Origin: Amycolatopsis coloradensis
Lineage (GTDB): Bacteria > Actinomycetota > Actinomycetes > Mycobacteriales > Pseudonocardiaceae
Assembly (NCBI RefSeq): GCF_001953865.1
Contig: NZ_MQUQ01000015.1
Location: 480,026-544,025 of the forward strand
Direction: 5' to 3'
DNA: 64,000 nt
Part shown: positions 1 to 7,175 of the stretch, piece after piece
Position numbering within the stretch: position 1 is the first letter of the stretch
Layout: every line of letters begins with the position of its first letter
The notes under the pieces: generated by a model
What the model saw: the letters and a program-made list of their open reading frames with translations, nothing else
Databases searched by the model: none
What the model was told of the DNA's origin: nothing
Program-made: the position numbers and the translations under genes

Positions 1-274
1 CCTCGGAAGGCGCCGGCGGCACCGGTGCCGGGGAGATGGTCGACAGGCCAGGTCCGGCGGGCGGCACCGGCGCCGGCCCTTCACCGCCGCGACCGCCGAC
101 GGCGATCGCGCCGAGCACGATCACCGCGACCGTCGCCAGCGAACTCCCCGCCACGGCCAACCGCTTGCGCCGCCGCCGGATCCGGCCACCCTGCTCGATG
201 ATGTCCGCCGCCCGGATGCCCAGCGGGGGACCGCTCTCGCCGTGCGAAAGCACGCTCTTGACGTCCTCGTCCAT
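1..274 (-). CDS. Membrane protein downstream of a SigE-family sigma factor (partial, runs off window)
   Basis: Partial gene: 91 codons are visible from ATG 274 to the window edge with no stop. The N-terminal ~38 residues are cytoplasmic and arginine-rich (QGGRIRRRRKRL), followed by one membrane segment (about residues 39-60, SSLATVAVIVLGAIAVGG) and a Pro-rich outer stretch. The start is supported by GGAGGTGAGG overlapping the end of the sigma gene; only 4 bases separate the two genes. Position and topology suggest a membrane-bound partner or regulator of the sigma factor, but no anti-sigma zinc motif is visible, so that role is inference. Confidence 0.75.
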   Translation of the reverse strand, partial: MDEDVKSVLSHGESGPPLGIRAADIIEQGGRIRRRRKRLAVAGSSLATVAVIVLGAIAVGGRGGEGPAPVPPAGPGLSTISPAPVPPAPSE

Positions 275-278
275 CTCC

Positions 279-836
279 TCACCTCCCATCGCCGCGCGCT
301 CCGCTCAAGGCCGATTCGCTGAAATGCGGGCCGAGCCGCTTGCGCAGGGTCGCCAGCCCCCGCGCGCCCTGGCTCTTCACGTTCCCGGTGCTGCATCCCA
401 GCGCCGCCGCTGTCTCCTCGACGCTGAGATCTTCGAAGTAGCGCAGCACCAGCACGGCCCGCTGCTTCGGGGCGATGCCGGACAGGGCGTGCCTGACCAG
501 CATCTCCTGTTCCGTACCGCTCGTTTCACCCGGGACTTCGGGCAGGGTGTCGGTGAGCTTCTCCCGTTTGCGCCAGACGCGCCGGTGCTCGGAGAGGAAC
601 GTCCGCAGCACGATCTTGCGCGCGTAGCCGTCGAGCGCGTCGTGCCGGGAGAGCCTCGGCCAAGCCAGGTACAGCTTCAGCAGCGCTGCCTGGGTGATGT
701 CCTCGGCCTGGTGCCAGTCGCCGCACAGGAGGTACGCGGTGGCACGCAGGCTGTGCGCGCGCTCGTCGAAGTACCGGGCGAACTCGCCGTCCCACGGCGA
801 GCCCGTCCCGGTCTTCGACGAGCGGCTCGGCGACAC
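279..836 (-). CDS. SigE-family ECF-type RNA polymerase sigma factor
   Basis: 185 residues, the usual length of the actinobacterial SigE-like/ECF group. Region 2 (about residues 20-90) contains the AYLLCGDWHQAEDITQAALLKLY motif that binds core polymerase and the -10 element. Region 4 (about 120-175) contains LPPKQRAVL-like IAPKQRAVLVLRYFEDLSVEETAAALGCSTGNVKSQ, a helix-turn-helix for -35 recognition. Start is GTG 836, abutting the stop of the upstream secreted-protein gene (GGAG 11 bases upstream). The three genes probably form one operon in the order secreted peptide, sigma, membrane protein. Target regulon unknown. Confidence 0.9.
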   Translation of the reverse strand: MSPSRSSKTGTGSPWDGEFARYFDERAHSLRATAYLLCGDWHQAEDITQAALLKLYLAWPRLSRHDALDGYARKIVLRTFLSEHRRVWRKREKLTDTLPEVPGETSGTEQEMLVRHALSGIAPKQRAVLVLRYFEDLSVEETAAALGCSTGNVKSQGARGLATLRKRLGPHFSESALSGARGDGR

Positions 837-1139
837 CTAGTTACCGGCTCCTTCGACGATCGCGGGGAGGTTCAGGTCCCCGGTCGGCCCGGCGGGGACG
901 GCCTTCGGGACGCGGTGCTCGCCAGGGGCGGCGACCGACGGGGTCTCCTGGGCGGGACGCGGGGCTGTGGTGGCGCGGGGCGGCTCGCCCGGCTTCGCGG
1001 TGGTGGGAGCCGGGGCCGGTGCCTGAGTGACCGTGGGCGACGGCGCGCTCTGGTCGGCCGACGCCAGCGACGTGGTCGCGAAGGCGGCGCCGCCCGCGAG
1101 CAGCAGCGCGCCGAGGGAAAGAGCGATACGAGTACGCAA
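837..1139 (-). CDS. Small secreted Pro/Ala/Thr-rich protein, TTG start
   Basis: Unrecognised small protein of 100 residues. From TTG 1139 it reads as a classical signal peptide (RTRIALSLGALLLAGGAAF, cleavage after ATTSLASA) followed by a low-complexity Pro/Thr/Ala exported part. I chose TTG because GAGGAG lies 6 bases upstream and the signal peptide then begins at residue 1. An in-frame ATG at 1169 lacks a good ribosome site and would bury the signal. First gene of the sigma operon; it may be an extracytoplasmic input or simply co-regulated (inference). Confidence 0.65.
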   Translation of the reverse strand: MRTRIALSLGALLLAGGAAFATTSLASADQSAPSPTVTQAPAPAPTTAKPGEPPRATTAPRPAQETPSVAAPGEHRVPKAVPAGPTGDLNLPAIVEGAGN

Positions 1140-1310
1140 GGGTGTCTCCTCGATCCGGGCGCCGCTCATTGGCCGCGGCGCCTTACGTCGTTAGACATGC
1201 GTCCCGCCCGCCGCCGGGTTGCATCGACTTTTTCGGAAGTTTCACGACACCGTCCGCCCAAGGGCACTTCGCGCCCGACGGAGACTTCACCGCGGCGGAC
1301 AGACACGAAC

Positions 1311-1337
1311 GGCCGGAGACCATGGAGGTCTCCGGCC
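1311..1337 (-). terminator. Hairpin after ldt (no U tract)
   Basis: Perfect 11-base-pair stem (GGCCGGAGACC / GGTCTCCGGCC) with a 5-base loop, 21 bases beyond the stop of the L,D-transpeptidase gene on the minus strand. No T run follows, which is common for actinobacterial terminators. Likely ends the ldt transcript. Confidence 0.6.
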
Positions 1338-1358
1338 GCCCGGATTCGCGGAAGTAAG

Positions 1359-2567
1359 TCAGCTTCCCAGCGCGGACAGCTTCGTCCACTCGGCCCAGTC
1401 GTAGGTCCAGTCGCTGTAGTCACGCGCCCGGTTGATCTTCACCGTGCTGCCCTCGATCTCGACGGGGTCACCGACGAGCGCGCCCGCCATGTACTCCTTG
1501 GCGTTCGCCGGCGCGAGGTTCACACAGCCGTGGGAGATGTTCTTCTTGCCCTGCGCCCAGATCGAGGGCCCGTAGCCGTGGATGAACTCGCCGTTGGTCG
1601 AGAACCGCACCGCGGACGGCACGACGATGTTCTCGTAGTTGTAGCGCTCGTTGGTCATCGAGTAGGTGTCGTGCTTGGACATCACCACGTGCGTGCCGCT
1701 CGGGGTGACCCGGCCCTGGTCGGCGTCGAGGCCGTAACTGGCCGGGTAGTCCGCGATCTGCCGGCCGTCGCGGATCACCACGAGCCGGTGGGTCTGGGTG
1801 TTGCCCTTGACGACCTGCGAGCGCCCGATCGCGAAGCTCGCCGAGCGGTCTTCCTTGCCGTACACGCCTTCGCCGATCTTGACGCCGTAGATCTTGGCGT
1901 TGAACTTCACAGTGGTGCCGGGCTGCCAGTACGCCTTCGGCCGCCAGTGCACCGAGGTGTCGTCGTGGACCCAGGCCCAGGAGCCCTCCGTCTTCGGCGT
2001 GGTCTCGACGGAGAGCGCCTTCTCGACCGAAGCCTTGTCGGTGACCTTGCTCGGGAAGGTCAGTGTGATCGGCATGGCGACGCCGTAGGTCTGCCCGTCG
2101 AAGACGTTGATGTTCGCGCCGACCTGCTTGCGCGGCTTGACCGTGGTGAAGGCGCCGCCGACCTCGACGGGCTTCCCGTCGGTGCCGGTGGCCTTGCCGG
2201 ACCACGTGTAGGTCTTGCCGTAACCGAGCTGTTCGGTGGTGGTCCAGCTCTTCTTGTCCTCGGTGGGCTGCCCGGCGACCTGCTTGCCCTCCGGGTTGGT
2301 CAGCACGATCTGGTCGAGCGTGCCGTCGGCGACGCTGACCTTGATCGGCTGGCCGGGCGCGACGTCTTGAGCGCCGGCCGCGGGCTCGTAGGTCAATCTG
2401 GCGGGCGCGGGCGCCTGTCCGCCGGTCTCGCCGCTGAGCGGGCCGCCGCCCTCCGGCCCGCTGGCCGACACGGTCGGCTCGCTGCTGCACGCCCCCAGCG
2501 TCAGAACGGCCACCAGCCCCAGTGCCGCGATCGCCGCGCGGCGGCGGGCGGTTTCAGTGAACCTCAA
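1359..2567 (-). CDS. Lipoprotein L,D-transpeptidase (LdtMt2-like)
   Basis: 402 residues. Enzyme forming 3-3 peptidoglycan cross-links outside the membrane. Lipoprotein signal with lipobox LGAC (Cys27), two immunoglobulin-like domains (about 55-145 and 150-250), then a YkuD catalytic domain with His330 (EFIHGYG) and the SHGCVNL motif (His346, Cys348 nucleophile). The C-terminal tail is rich in Trp/Tyr (WTYDWAEW) as in mycobacterial Ldt enzymes. Starts at TTG 2567 behind AAGGGGAAGC. A second paralogue with the same architecture lies at 53287-54465. Confidence 0.95.
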   Translation of the reverse strand: MRFTETARRRAAIAALGLVAVLTLGACSSEPTVSASGPEGGGPLSGETGGQAPAPARLTYEPAAGAQDVAPGQPIKVSVADGTLDQIVLTNPEGKQVAGQPTEDKKSWTTTEQLGYGKTYTWSGKATGTDGKPVEVGGAFTTVKPRKQVGANINVFDGQTYGVAMPITLTFPSKVTDKASVEKALSVETTPKTEGSWAWVHDDTSVHWRPKAYWQPGTTVKFNAKIYGVKIGEGVYGKEDRSASFAIGRSQVVKGNTQTHRLVVIRDGRQIADYPASYGLDADQGRVTPSGTHVVMSKHDTYSMTNERYNYENIVVPSAVRFSTNGEFIHGYGPSIWAQGKKNISHGCVNLAPANAKEYMAGALVGDPVEIEGSTVKINRARDYSDWTYDWAEWTKLSALGS

Positions 2568-3022
2568 AGCTTCCCCTTTGCTCCCCTAGTACACCGATCA
2601 TGACGTCCGGACCGCCCTGGAAGTTGAGCCCACGGAGAGTGATGCGAGTCACAATCGGGTGCATCATAGTTCACGATCGGGGCATGCCCGACTTCGGTCC
2701 GTGTCCGGCGTTGACCTGAGGTCGGCGCACGGCGACAGGCTAATGAGGGGGTCCGACAAAAGACGGAGCGGTATACGACGTTCCGGTGACCTTGGTACTC
2801 GGGGGTGCTCAGAGTCCGATCACGGGCTTCAAATATGGCCAGATCCCGGTACGCTGCCATCAGGCCGTCGTTTTGCGTGTTCGTGGCTTCACACTCGCGG
2901 AACTTCTGACGCGAGCCATGAGCCGGTGACGCGCTCTTCGCTCGACTCGTTGGAACCGCCCGGGACGGTCTGGGTGTCACTTCGGTGGCACTCGAAGCGG
3001 ATGTGCAACGAGGAGTACAGCG
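2568..3022. other. 455-base gap between divergent ldt and cold-shock gene
   Basis: No credible gene; open frames here are short and lack the GC3 pattern of neighbours. It must hold the ldt promoter (a TACTAG-like -10 on the minus strand near 2593-2598) and the promoter plus probable long 5' leader of the cold-shock gene. Long structured leaders are typical for cspA-type mRNAs, but I see no defined element that proves one. Confidence 0.4.
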
Positions 3023-3226
3023 GTGGCGCAAGGCACTGTGAAGTGGTTCAACGCGGAGAAGGGCTTCGGCTTCATCGCGCAGGATGGCGGCGAGGGCGAC
3101 GTCTTCGTTCACTACTCGGAGATCGAGGGCCGCGGTTTCCGCACTCTCGAAGAGAACCAGCGAGTGGAGTTCGAGGTCGGTCAGGGCCAGAAGGGCCCGC
3201 AGGCCCAAAAGGTCCGCGCGATCTGA
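3023..3226 (+). CDS. Cold-shock protein, CspA family
   Basis: 67 residues, a single OB-fold nucleic-acid-binding domain. RNP1 (KGFGFIAQ, residues 13-20) and RNP2 (DVFVHY, about 27-32) are intact. Binds single-stranded RNA/DNA and acts as an RNA chaperone. GTG start at 3023 is preceded by GAGGAG 7 bases upstream. Followed by a strong intrinsic terminator. Confidence 0.97.
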   Translation: MAQGTVKWFNAEKGFGFIAQDGGEGDVFVHYSEIEGRGFRTLEENQRVEFEVGQGQKGPQAQKVRAI

Positions 3227-3258
3227 GTCCGCCCTTCGGCGTTGCTCAGACTGAACAG

Positions 3259-3290
3259 AAAAGCCCCCGGCGTTCTCGCCGGGGGCTTTT
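3259..3290. terminator. Strong bidirectional intrinsic terminator
   Basis: Perfect 14-base-pair stem (AAAAGCCCCCGGCG / CGCCGGGGGCTTTT) with a TTCT loop; A and T runs on both sides let it work for the cold-shock gene on the plus strand and the RHH-like gene on the minus strand. Confidence 0.92.
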
Positions 3291-3343
3291 CTCTGGCTTT
3301 GGAAGTTTCTTCCGGTGTGCTGTTCCGTTCCGGGGGGACGGGG

Positions 3344-3763
3344 TCAGCGGGGGACGGGCTGCTCGAACGCGTCGGCGTCGAAGTGGAATTCGTCGGTGTG
3401 GGCTTCTTCGTGGCGGCGCTGCTGGGCCGAGTTGGCCTGCGATTCCCACGAGAGGCGCTCGAGGATCCATTCCTGCGCCAGCGCCTGCGGTGACAGGTTT
3501 CGTTCCTGAGCGGCGTCCTTGAGCTGTTCCATGGCGATGAGGTTCATCCGCAGCTGGAACACCTGCGCTTCGCCGAAGCGCTTGCCGGTGCCGGTGCTCT
3601 CCGGGTCGTTGTCGGGGGCGAGGGCACGAAGGTAGCTGGTGAGCTCCGTGTCTTCGACGACCGCTTCGGCCTCCTTGGTGGAGGAGTTGCGGTGACGACC
3701 GGGGTTGACCGGCTTGAGGTTCGTGCGGCTGCCGCTACGACGGCTCAGGGAGGGAAGGGGCAC
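3344..3763 (-). CDS. Hypothetical protein with ribbon-helix-helix-like segment
   Basis: About 139 residues from GTG 3763. The basic N-terminus (SRRSGSRTNLK) precedes a segment, QVFQLRMNLIAMEQLKDAA then RNLSPQALAQEWILERL, that has the strand-helix-helix spacing of CopG/RHH DNA-binding proteins. The C-terminal ~40 residues are Gln/Glu/His-rich. Start is uncertain: the frame is open to 3967, but GTG 3763 removes a non-coding-looking extension. No ribosome site is obvious, so it may be leaderless. A small DNA-binding regulator is inferred. Confidence 0.7.
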   Translation of the reverse strand: MPLPSLSRRSGSRTNLKPVNPGRHRNSSTKEAEAVVEDTELTSYLRALAPDNDPESTGTGKRFGEAQVFQLRMNLIAMEQLKDAAQERNLSPQALAQEWILERLSWESQANSAQQRRHEEAHTDEFHFDADAFEQPVPR

Positions 3764-4271
3764 CGGGCCACGATAACGGTTCGGTCTCGGCAAACCAACC
3801 ACAGTGAGCCACGACACACCTCTTTCTTTTCCCCGAACGGCCCAATCCCCACAAGAAATCCTTTTCCCGTGATCACAAAACGCGATCGGCAATCTGAATG
3901 AGAGCCATCCACGTGACCTGAGACCGGGCATGCGATCGAACCGAGTTCGGGGGTAGCCCCCAAACACGGAGCGACCCCCGCGCCAGGGGGAGGAACGCGG
4001 GGGTCGGAGGGGATCTCCACAGGCGCTGACCGGGGGTGTGTCAGCAAATCAATTGTTGCACGGTTTGCTGAGAAGGGCGAGTGGGCGCGGGCAGAATTCC
4101 GGTCGGGGCGTCACCTGTGGTTCCCCTGTGATTCATGTGATGCCGGTGCACGCGTGATCGCTCTGCGTTGTGCGGAGCGTGGCGACAGGTTCACTCTCCG
4201 GGGGGCTGTGTGTCGCGGCCGGCTCTGGTTAGCCTCGCGGCCAAGCTGTTCGTTGGCCGTCTGGAGGAACC
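3764..4271. other. 508-base gap with an 11-bp hairpin at 3972-4006
   Basis: No gene with convincing codon bias. A relatively AT-rich patch (3825-3900) probably holds the promoter of the minus-strand gene. At 3972-3982/3996-4006 there is a perfect 11-bp stem (CGACCCCCGCG / CGCGGGGGTCG) whose 13-base loop is G-rich on the plus strand (C-rich on the minus). Similar G/C-rich loops occur at 32481-32506 and 58270-58401. Confidence 0.5.
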
Positions 4272-4529
4272 ATGGGTGGGTCTGTGGAAGTTCGACAGTT
4301 CCTCCTTCGGTACGAAGGTGCCGATGGGGGAAGTTCGACAACGTTGGCGGGTGGCCTGCCGGCGCAGCGCACGGGTCAGGGGGATACCCAGCGGGTGTCC
4401 GACGACCAGGTGCGGCGCGCTCGGCTGGCGGTGGCCAATGGCGCGCTGGGTGTCGATGATTGTGTCCAGTTGCTGGACATGCTGGGGTTGACGCTGGATG
4501 AGGACGGGCAGGCGCCCGTTCAGCGCTGA
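4272..4529 (+). CDS. Small conserved-looking hypothetical protein
   Basis: 85 residues from ATG 4272 with GGAGGA 3 bases upstream. N-terminal part (VEVRQFLLRYEGADG) is followed by a Gly/Ser/Gln linker and a C-terminal helical segment (VSDDQVRRARLAVANGAL then GVDDCVQLLDMLGLTLDEDG). Codon bias is that of a real gene. No family recognised. It stands alone between two gaps. Confidence 0.7.
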   Translation: MGGSVEVRQFLLRYEGADGGSSTTLAGGLPAQRTGQGDTQRVSDDQVRRARLAVANGALGVDDCVQLLDMLGLTLDEDGQAPVQR

Positions 4530-4662
4530 GTTCGTTCGCTAGCCCGGTCGCGTGGTGTGTTCACCGCGTGGCCGGGCTTTCGTTTGCGCTTGACGGGTGG
4601 TTCGCCGGCAAGCGCGTCGGCGCGGGAAATCCGGGACGGCGCAGGTCCTCGGCGGGAAGTTC

Positions 4663-5146
4663 TTGACCTCTCCGGAACTCGCCGAAGGTCGTCGCGGAGC
4701 TGTTCGGGACTTCCCGCACCGGCTCTTCGAGTTCGCTCTGCCGTCCGCGATGGCGGCTCTCGACGCGGCTTCCGCGGTCCGTGCCTACTCGCGGTCATCG
4801 GCGCGTGGGCGCGCGTCCACCTTTCGGGCGCCGACGACTCCGGTCGCCTGGCTGATCCGCTCTTCCGTCTCGCGGACGTCGCGGACGCGGGTGGTCTCGC
4901 GTTGTTCGCCGGATGGCAACTCGCCGGACGTCCGGAAGACGACGTCGAGCGCCTGGCGATCGCGCTCGTGGTCTTCCGCGGCGGTGTCCACTTCGCCGCC
5001 CTGCCCGAGGCCGTCGTCGCGGACCCGGAAGGCGGACGTGGGCGCCTCCCGCGCACCGCGTGGCCGAACTCGTCGTCACCCTCTCGGACACCGAGCGGAG
5101 GAGCTTCGGCGACGTCTCGCCGCCCTTCGGGTCACCTCGGCCCTGA
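4663..5146 (+). pseudogene. Decayed gene with coding signal split over three frames
   Basis: Coding-like sequence with strong GC3 bias moves between frames. Frame of 4663 reads LTSPELAEG and later LPSAMAALDAASAVRAY. From about 4780 the signal continues in a second frame (LLAVIGAWARVHLSGADD, then LADPLFRLADVADAGGLALF and DDVERLAIALVVFRGGVHF). From about 5045 it moves to a third frame (HRVAELVVTLSDTERRSFGD) ending at TGA 5144. No single frame spans it. This is best explained by several small indels in a helical protein gene of unknown function. It lies directly upstream of the tRNA array. A sequence-error explanation cannot be excluded. Confidence 0.55.
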
Positions 5147-5232
5147 TATCCTGAACTCGCCGCGTTCTCGCAGGTCCCAGCCCTGCGAACAACTAGAGGA
5201 CCCCCTGTGCGAGAGCTGAAACAGGCGTGTCC

Positions 5233-5238
5233 TATAGT
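5233..5238 (+). promoter_or_regulatory. -10 box TATAGT upstream of the tRNA array
   Basis: TATAGT lies 62 bases before tRNA-Glu in an otherwise GC-rich stretch; the expected -35 position shows no good TTGACA match. Probable promoter for the three-tRNA transcript. Confidence 0.4.
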
Positions 5239-5299
5239 TATGTTCGCTCCCGGGGACACCGGAGAGCGCGGGTCGGTCGGTTCGCCGAAACCGAACCGG

Positions 5300-5372
5300 G
5301 CTCCCATCGTCCAGCGGCCTAGGACTCCGCCCTTTCAAGGCGGCAACGCGGGTTCGAATCCCGTTGGGAGTA
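5300..5372 (+). tRNA. tRNA-Glu (anticodon TTC)
   Basis: 73 nt cloverleaf: acceptor GCTCCCA/TGGGAGT, anticodon stem CCGCC/GGCGG with loop CTTTCAA (anticodon TTC), T arm GCGGG-TTCGAAT-CCCGT, discriminator A. 3' CCA is not encoded. First of three co-oriented tRNAs. Confidence 0.97.
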
Positions 5373-5400
5373 CGCAGTACAGTTACAAAGCAGTACGCAA

Positions 5401-5474
5401 GGCCCTGTGGCGCAGTTGGTTAGCGCGTCGCCCTGTCACGGCGAAGGTCGCGGGTTCGAGTCCCGTCAGGGTCG
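5401..5474 (+). tRNA. tRNA-Asp (anticodon GTC)
   Basis: 74 nt: acceptor GGCCCTG/CAGGGTC, anticodon stem TCGCC/GGCGA with loop CTGTCAC (anticodon GTC), T arm GCGGG-TTCGAGT-CCCGT, discriminator G as expected for tRNA-Asp. Confidence 0.97.
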
Positions 5475-5505
5475 CAAGATCGTTCGGCTCCAGGCCGGCG
5501 TTCCC

Positions 5506-5579
5506 GGCCAGGTAGCTCAGTTGGTACGAGCGTCCGCCTGAAAAGCGGAAGGTCGCCGGTTCGACCCCGGCCCTGGCCA
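5506..5579 (+). tRNA. tRNA-Phe (anticodon GAA)
   Basis: 74 nt: acceptor GGCCAGG/CCTGGCC, anticodon stem TCCGC/GCGGA with loop CTGAAAA (anticodon GAA), T arm GCCGG-TTCGACC-CCGGC, discriminator A. Last tRNA of the array; the terminator starts 10 bases later. Confidence 0.97.
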
Positions 5580-5588
5580 CCGCTCTTG

Positions 5589-5621
5589 AAACCGTCTTGA
5601 CCCAGGTCAAGGCGGTTTTTT
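5589..5621 (+). terminator. Intrinsic terminator of the tRNA operon
   Basis: 13-bp stem (AAACCGTCTTGAC / GTCAAGGCGGTTT, one T-G pair), CCAG loop, and a run of six T ending at 5621. Confidence 0.93.
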
Positions 5622-5676
5622 CACGCCTGGGGCCGATTTCGGGTCTACAGCACCGCGCGCCGCGGGGCTTGGCGTT

Positions 5677-5926
5677 CTACTTGCCGGTCCGCTGCTGATC
5701 CAGTCGGTGAACGCGGTCACGTCGGTGTAGCTGCCCGGCGTCCACCTCGCCGCCCTTCGTGTGGTCGGCGGTCACCAACCACTGCGGCGCGATCAGTGAC
5801 GCACCGCGGTTGTTTCCGTCGCGTCCACCGCCCACGATCAACGGCTGTACGCCCAAAGGGGATCGCCGACCCGAGTACGACGGCGGCTCCAGCCAGTAGA
5901 CCGGCAAGAAGGGAACGAGTCCTCAC
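5677..5926 (-). pseudogene. Remnant of a secreted trypsin-like (S1) serine protease
   Basis: GTG 5926, with AAGGAG upstream, begins a good signal peptide (RTRSLLAGLLAGAAVVLGSA). The frame then breaks. In another frame the mature S1 N-terminus PLIVGG appears, then GASLIAPQWLVTADH, which matches the block around the catalytic His (normally TAAHC, here damaged). The middle of the protease with the Asp and Ser motifs is missing. A further frame gives GSYTDVTAFTDWI, the C-terminal helix block of S1 enzymes. About 250 bases remain of a gene of roughly 750. Internal deletion plus frameshifts; not functional. Confidence 0.75.
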
Positions 5927-6050
5927 TTGTTTCTCCTTCCACAACGGCGTCGGCCACCGGCACACTCCGGAAGTCGGTGGCCATTGCCAGTTGCCTCAAC
6001 GGCTTCCACGACCTTGACTTCGAGCTAGGTAGAGGTGTCAACCTTGCAGC

Positions 6051-6872
6051 ATGACAATCGCACCTGAGCAGGTCGACGAATGGACTGTCGGCACCCTCGA
6101 CCTCGACGCGTACCTCGGCCGGATCGGTCAGGGTCCCGCGAAGCCTTCCGCCGCCGCGTTGCGTGAGCTGGCGAAGGCGCACGTCCTCGCCGTTCCGTTC
6201 GAGAACGTCGACGTCGTTTTGGGGCAGCACAGGGGAATCGCACTCGAAGACGTGATCGGCAAGCTCGTCCGCCGTCATCGCGGCGGCTACTGCTACGAGC
6301 ACGGAAGCCTGTTCGCGGCGGCCGCCGAGCGGCTCGGCTATCCCGTGCGACGGCTCGTGGCGCGGGTGCAGCCGCAGAAGAACGGACCGTACACGCATAT
6401 GACCCTCGCGATCGAGGCCGACGGCGTCCAGCACCTGGTCGACGTCGGTTTCGGCGCCGGGATGCTGGTTCCGATGCCACTGGTCGACGGTGCCGTGGTG
6501 GACCAGGCGGGCTGGCCGCACCGGCTCGTCGCCGACGGCGACTGGTGGCGCCTCCAGAAGCTGGAAGGCGACGACTGGACCGACTTGCACGCCTTCACAC
6601 TCACGCCGATGCACCGGATCGACTACGAGGTCTACCACCACTACACGTCGACGCATCCGCGGTCGCCGTTCACCGGACAGCTGGTGATCATGCGGCTGGA
6701 AGAAGGGCTCAGCCGCAAGCTGATCGGCGACGAGTTCATCGTCGAGCGTCCGGACGGGACCAAGGAGACCACCACGATCCCGCCCGAACGGCTCGACGCG
6801 ACACTGCGCGAGATGGACGTCGTGCTGACCGAAGAGGAACTCGCGAAGCTGCTGAAGGTCTACCCGGGGTGA
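6051..6872 (+). CDS. nat: Arylamine N-acetyltransferase (NAT)
   Basis: 273 residues, normal NAT length. Transfers acetyl groups from acetyl-CoA to arylamines, hydrazines or related amines in the cytoplasm. The catalytic triad is complete: Cys81 in RGGYCYEHG, His116 in YTHMTL, Asp131 in VDVGFGAG. ATG 6051 is the natural start. Its 3' end is 3 bases from that of the convergent GNAT gene. Substrate in this organism unknown. Confidence 0.95.
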   Translation: MTIAPEQVDEWTVGTLDLDAYLGRIGQGPAKPSAAALRELAKAHVLAVPFENVDVVLGQHRGIALEDVIGKLVRRHRGGYCYEHGSLFAAAAERLGYPVRRLVARVQPQKNGPYTHMTLAIEADGVQHLVDVGFGAGMLVPMPLVDGAVVDQAGWPHRLVADGDWWRLQKLEGDDWTDLHAFTLTPMHRIDYEVYHHYTSTHPRSPFTGQLVIMRLEEGLSRKLIGDEFIVERPDGTKETTTIPPERLDATLREMDVVLTEEELAKLLKVYPG

Positions 6873-6875
6873 GGC

Positions 6876-7175
6876 TCAGAGTTCGAATTCCGCGCGCTTG
6901 TCCTCGGGGACGAGATCCTCGTATTCGCGGTGTTTCGCGATGAAGGAACGCACGTACGGGCAGTAGGGCAGGACGGGCCTGCCCTGCGCCCGGACGTCGT
7001 CGAGCGCCGCGGTCACGAGCTTGCCCGCCAGCCCCTGCCCGGCGAAGTCGTCGGAGATCTCCGTGTGCAGGAACAGAATCGCGTCCGGCCGCGTGCGGGT
7101 TTCCAGGAACCCGGCGGGTTTCCCGTCCACGACGATGTCGTAGCGGTCTTCACCGGATTTGATCTCGACACTCAT
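6876..7175 (-). CDS. Small GNAT-like acetyltransferase (YjdJ/Acetyltransf_CG type)
   Basis: 99 residues of the short GCN5-related family. FLHTEISDDFAGQGLAGKLVTAAL carries the Q/GxGxA acetyl-CoA pyrophosphate loop, and PYCPYVRSFIAKHREYEDLV is the conserved C-terminal block. Its ATG overlaps the stop of the upstream PAS/GGDEF/EAL gene (ATGA), so the two are translationally coupled. Substrate unknown. Confidence 0.88.
   Translation of the reverse strand: MSVEIKSGEDRYDIVVDGKPAGFLETRTRPDAILFLHTEISDDFAGQGLAGKLVTAALDDVRAQGRPVLPYCPYVRSFIAKHREYEDLVPEDKRAEFEL

Noticed and set aside
36..2603. 855-codon open frame on the plus strand
   Set aside because: Antisense shadow of the sigma operon and the L,D-transpeptidase; amino-acid composition is Arg/Pro/Ala-rich without domains, typical of high-GC shadow frames.
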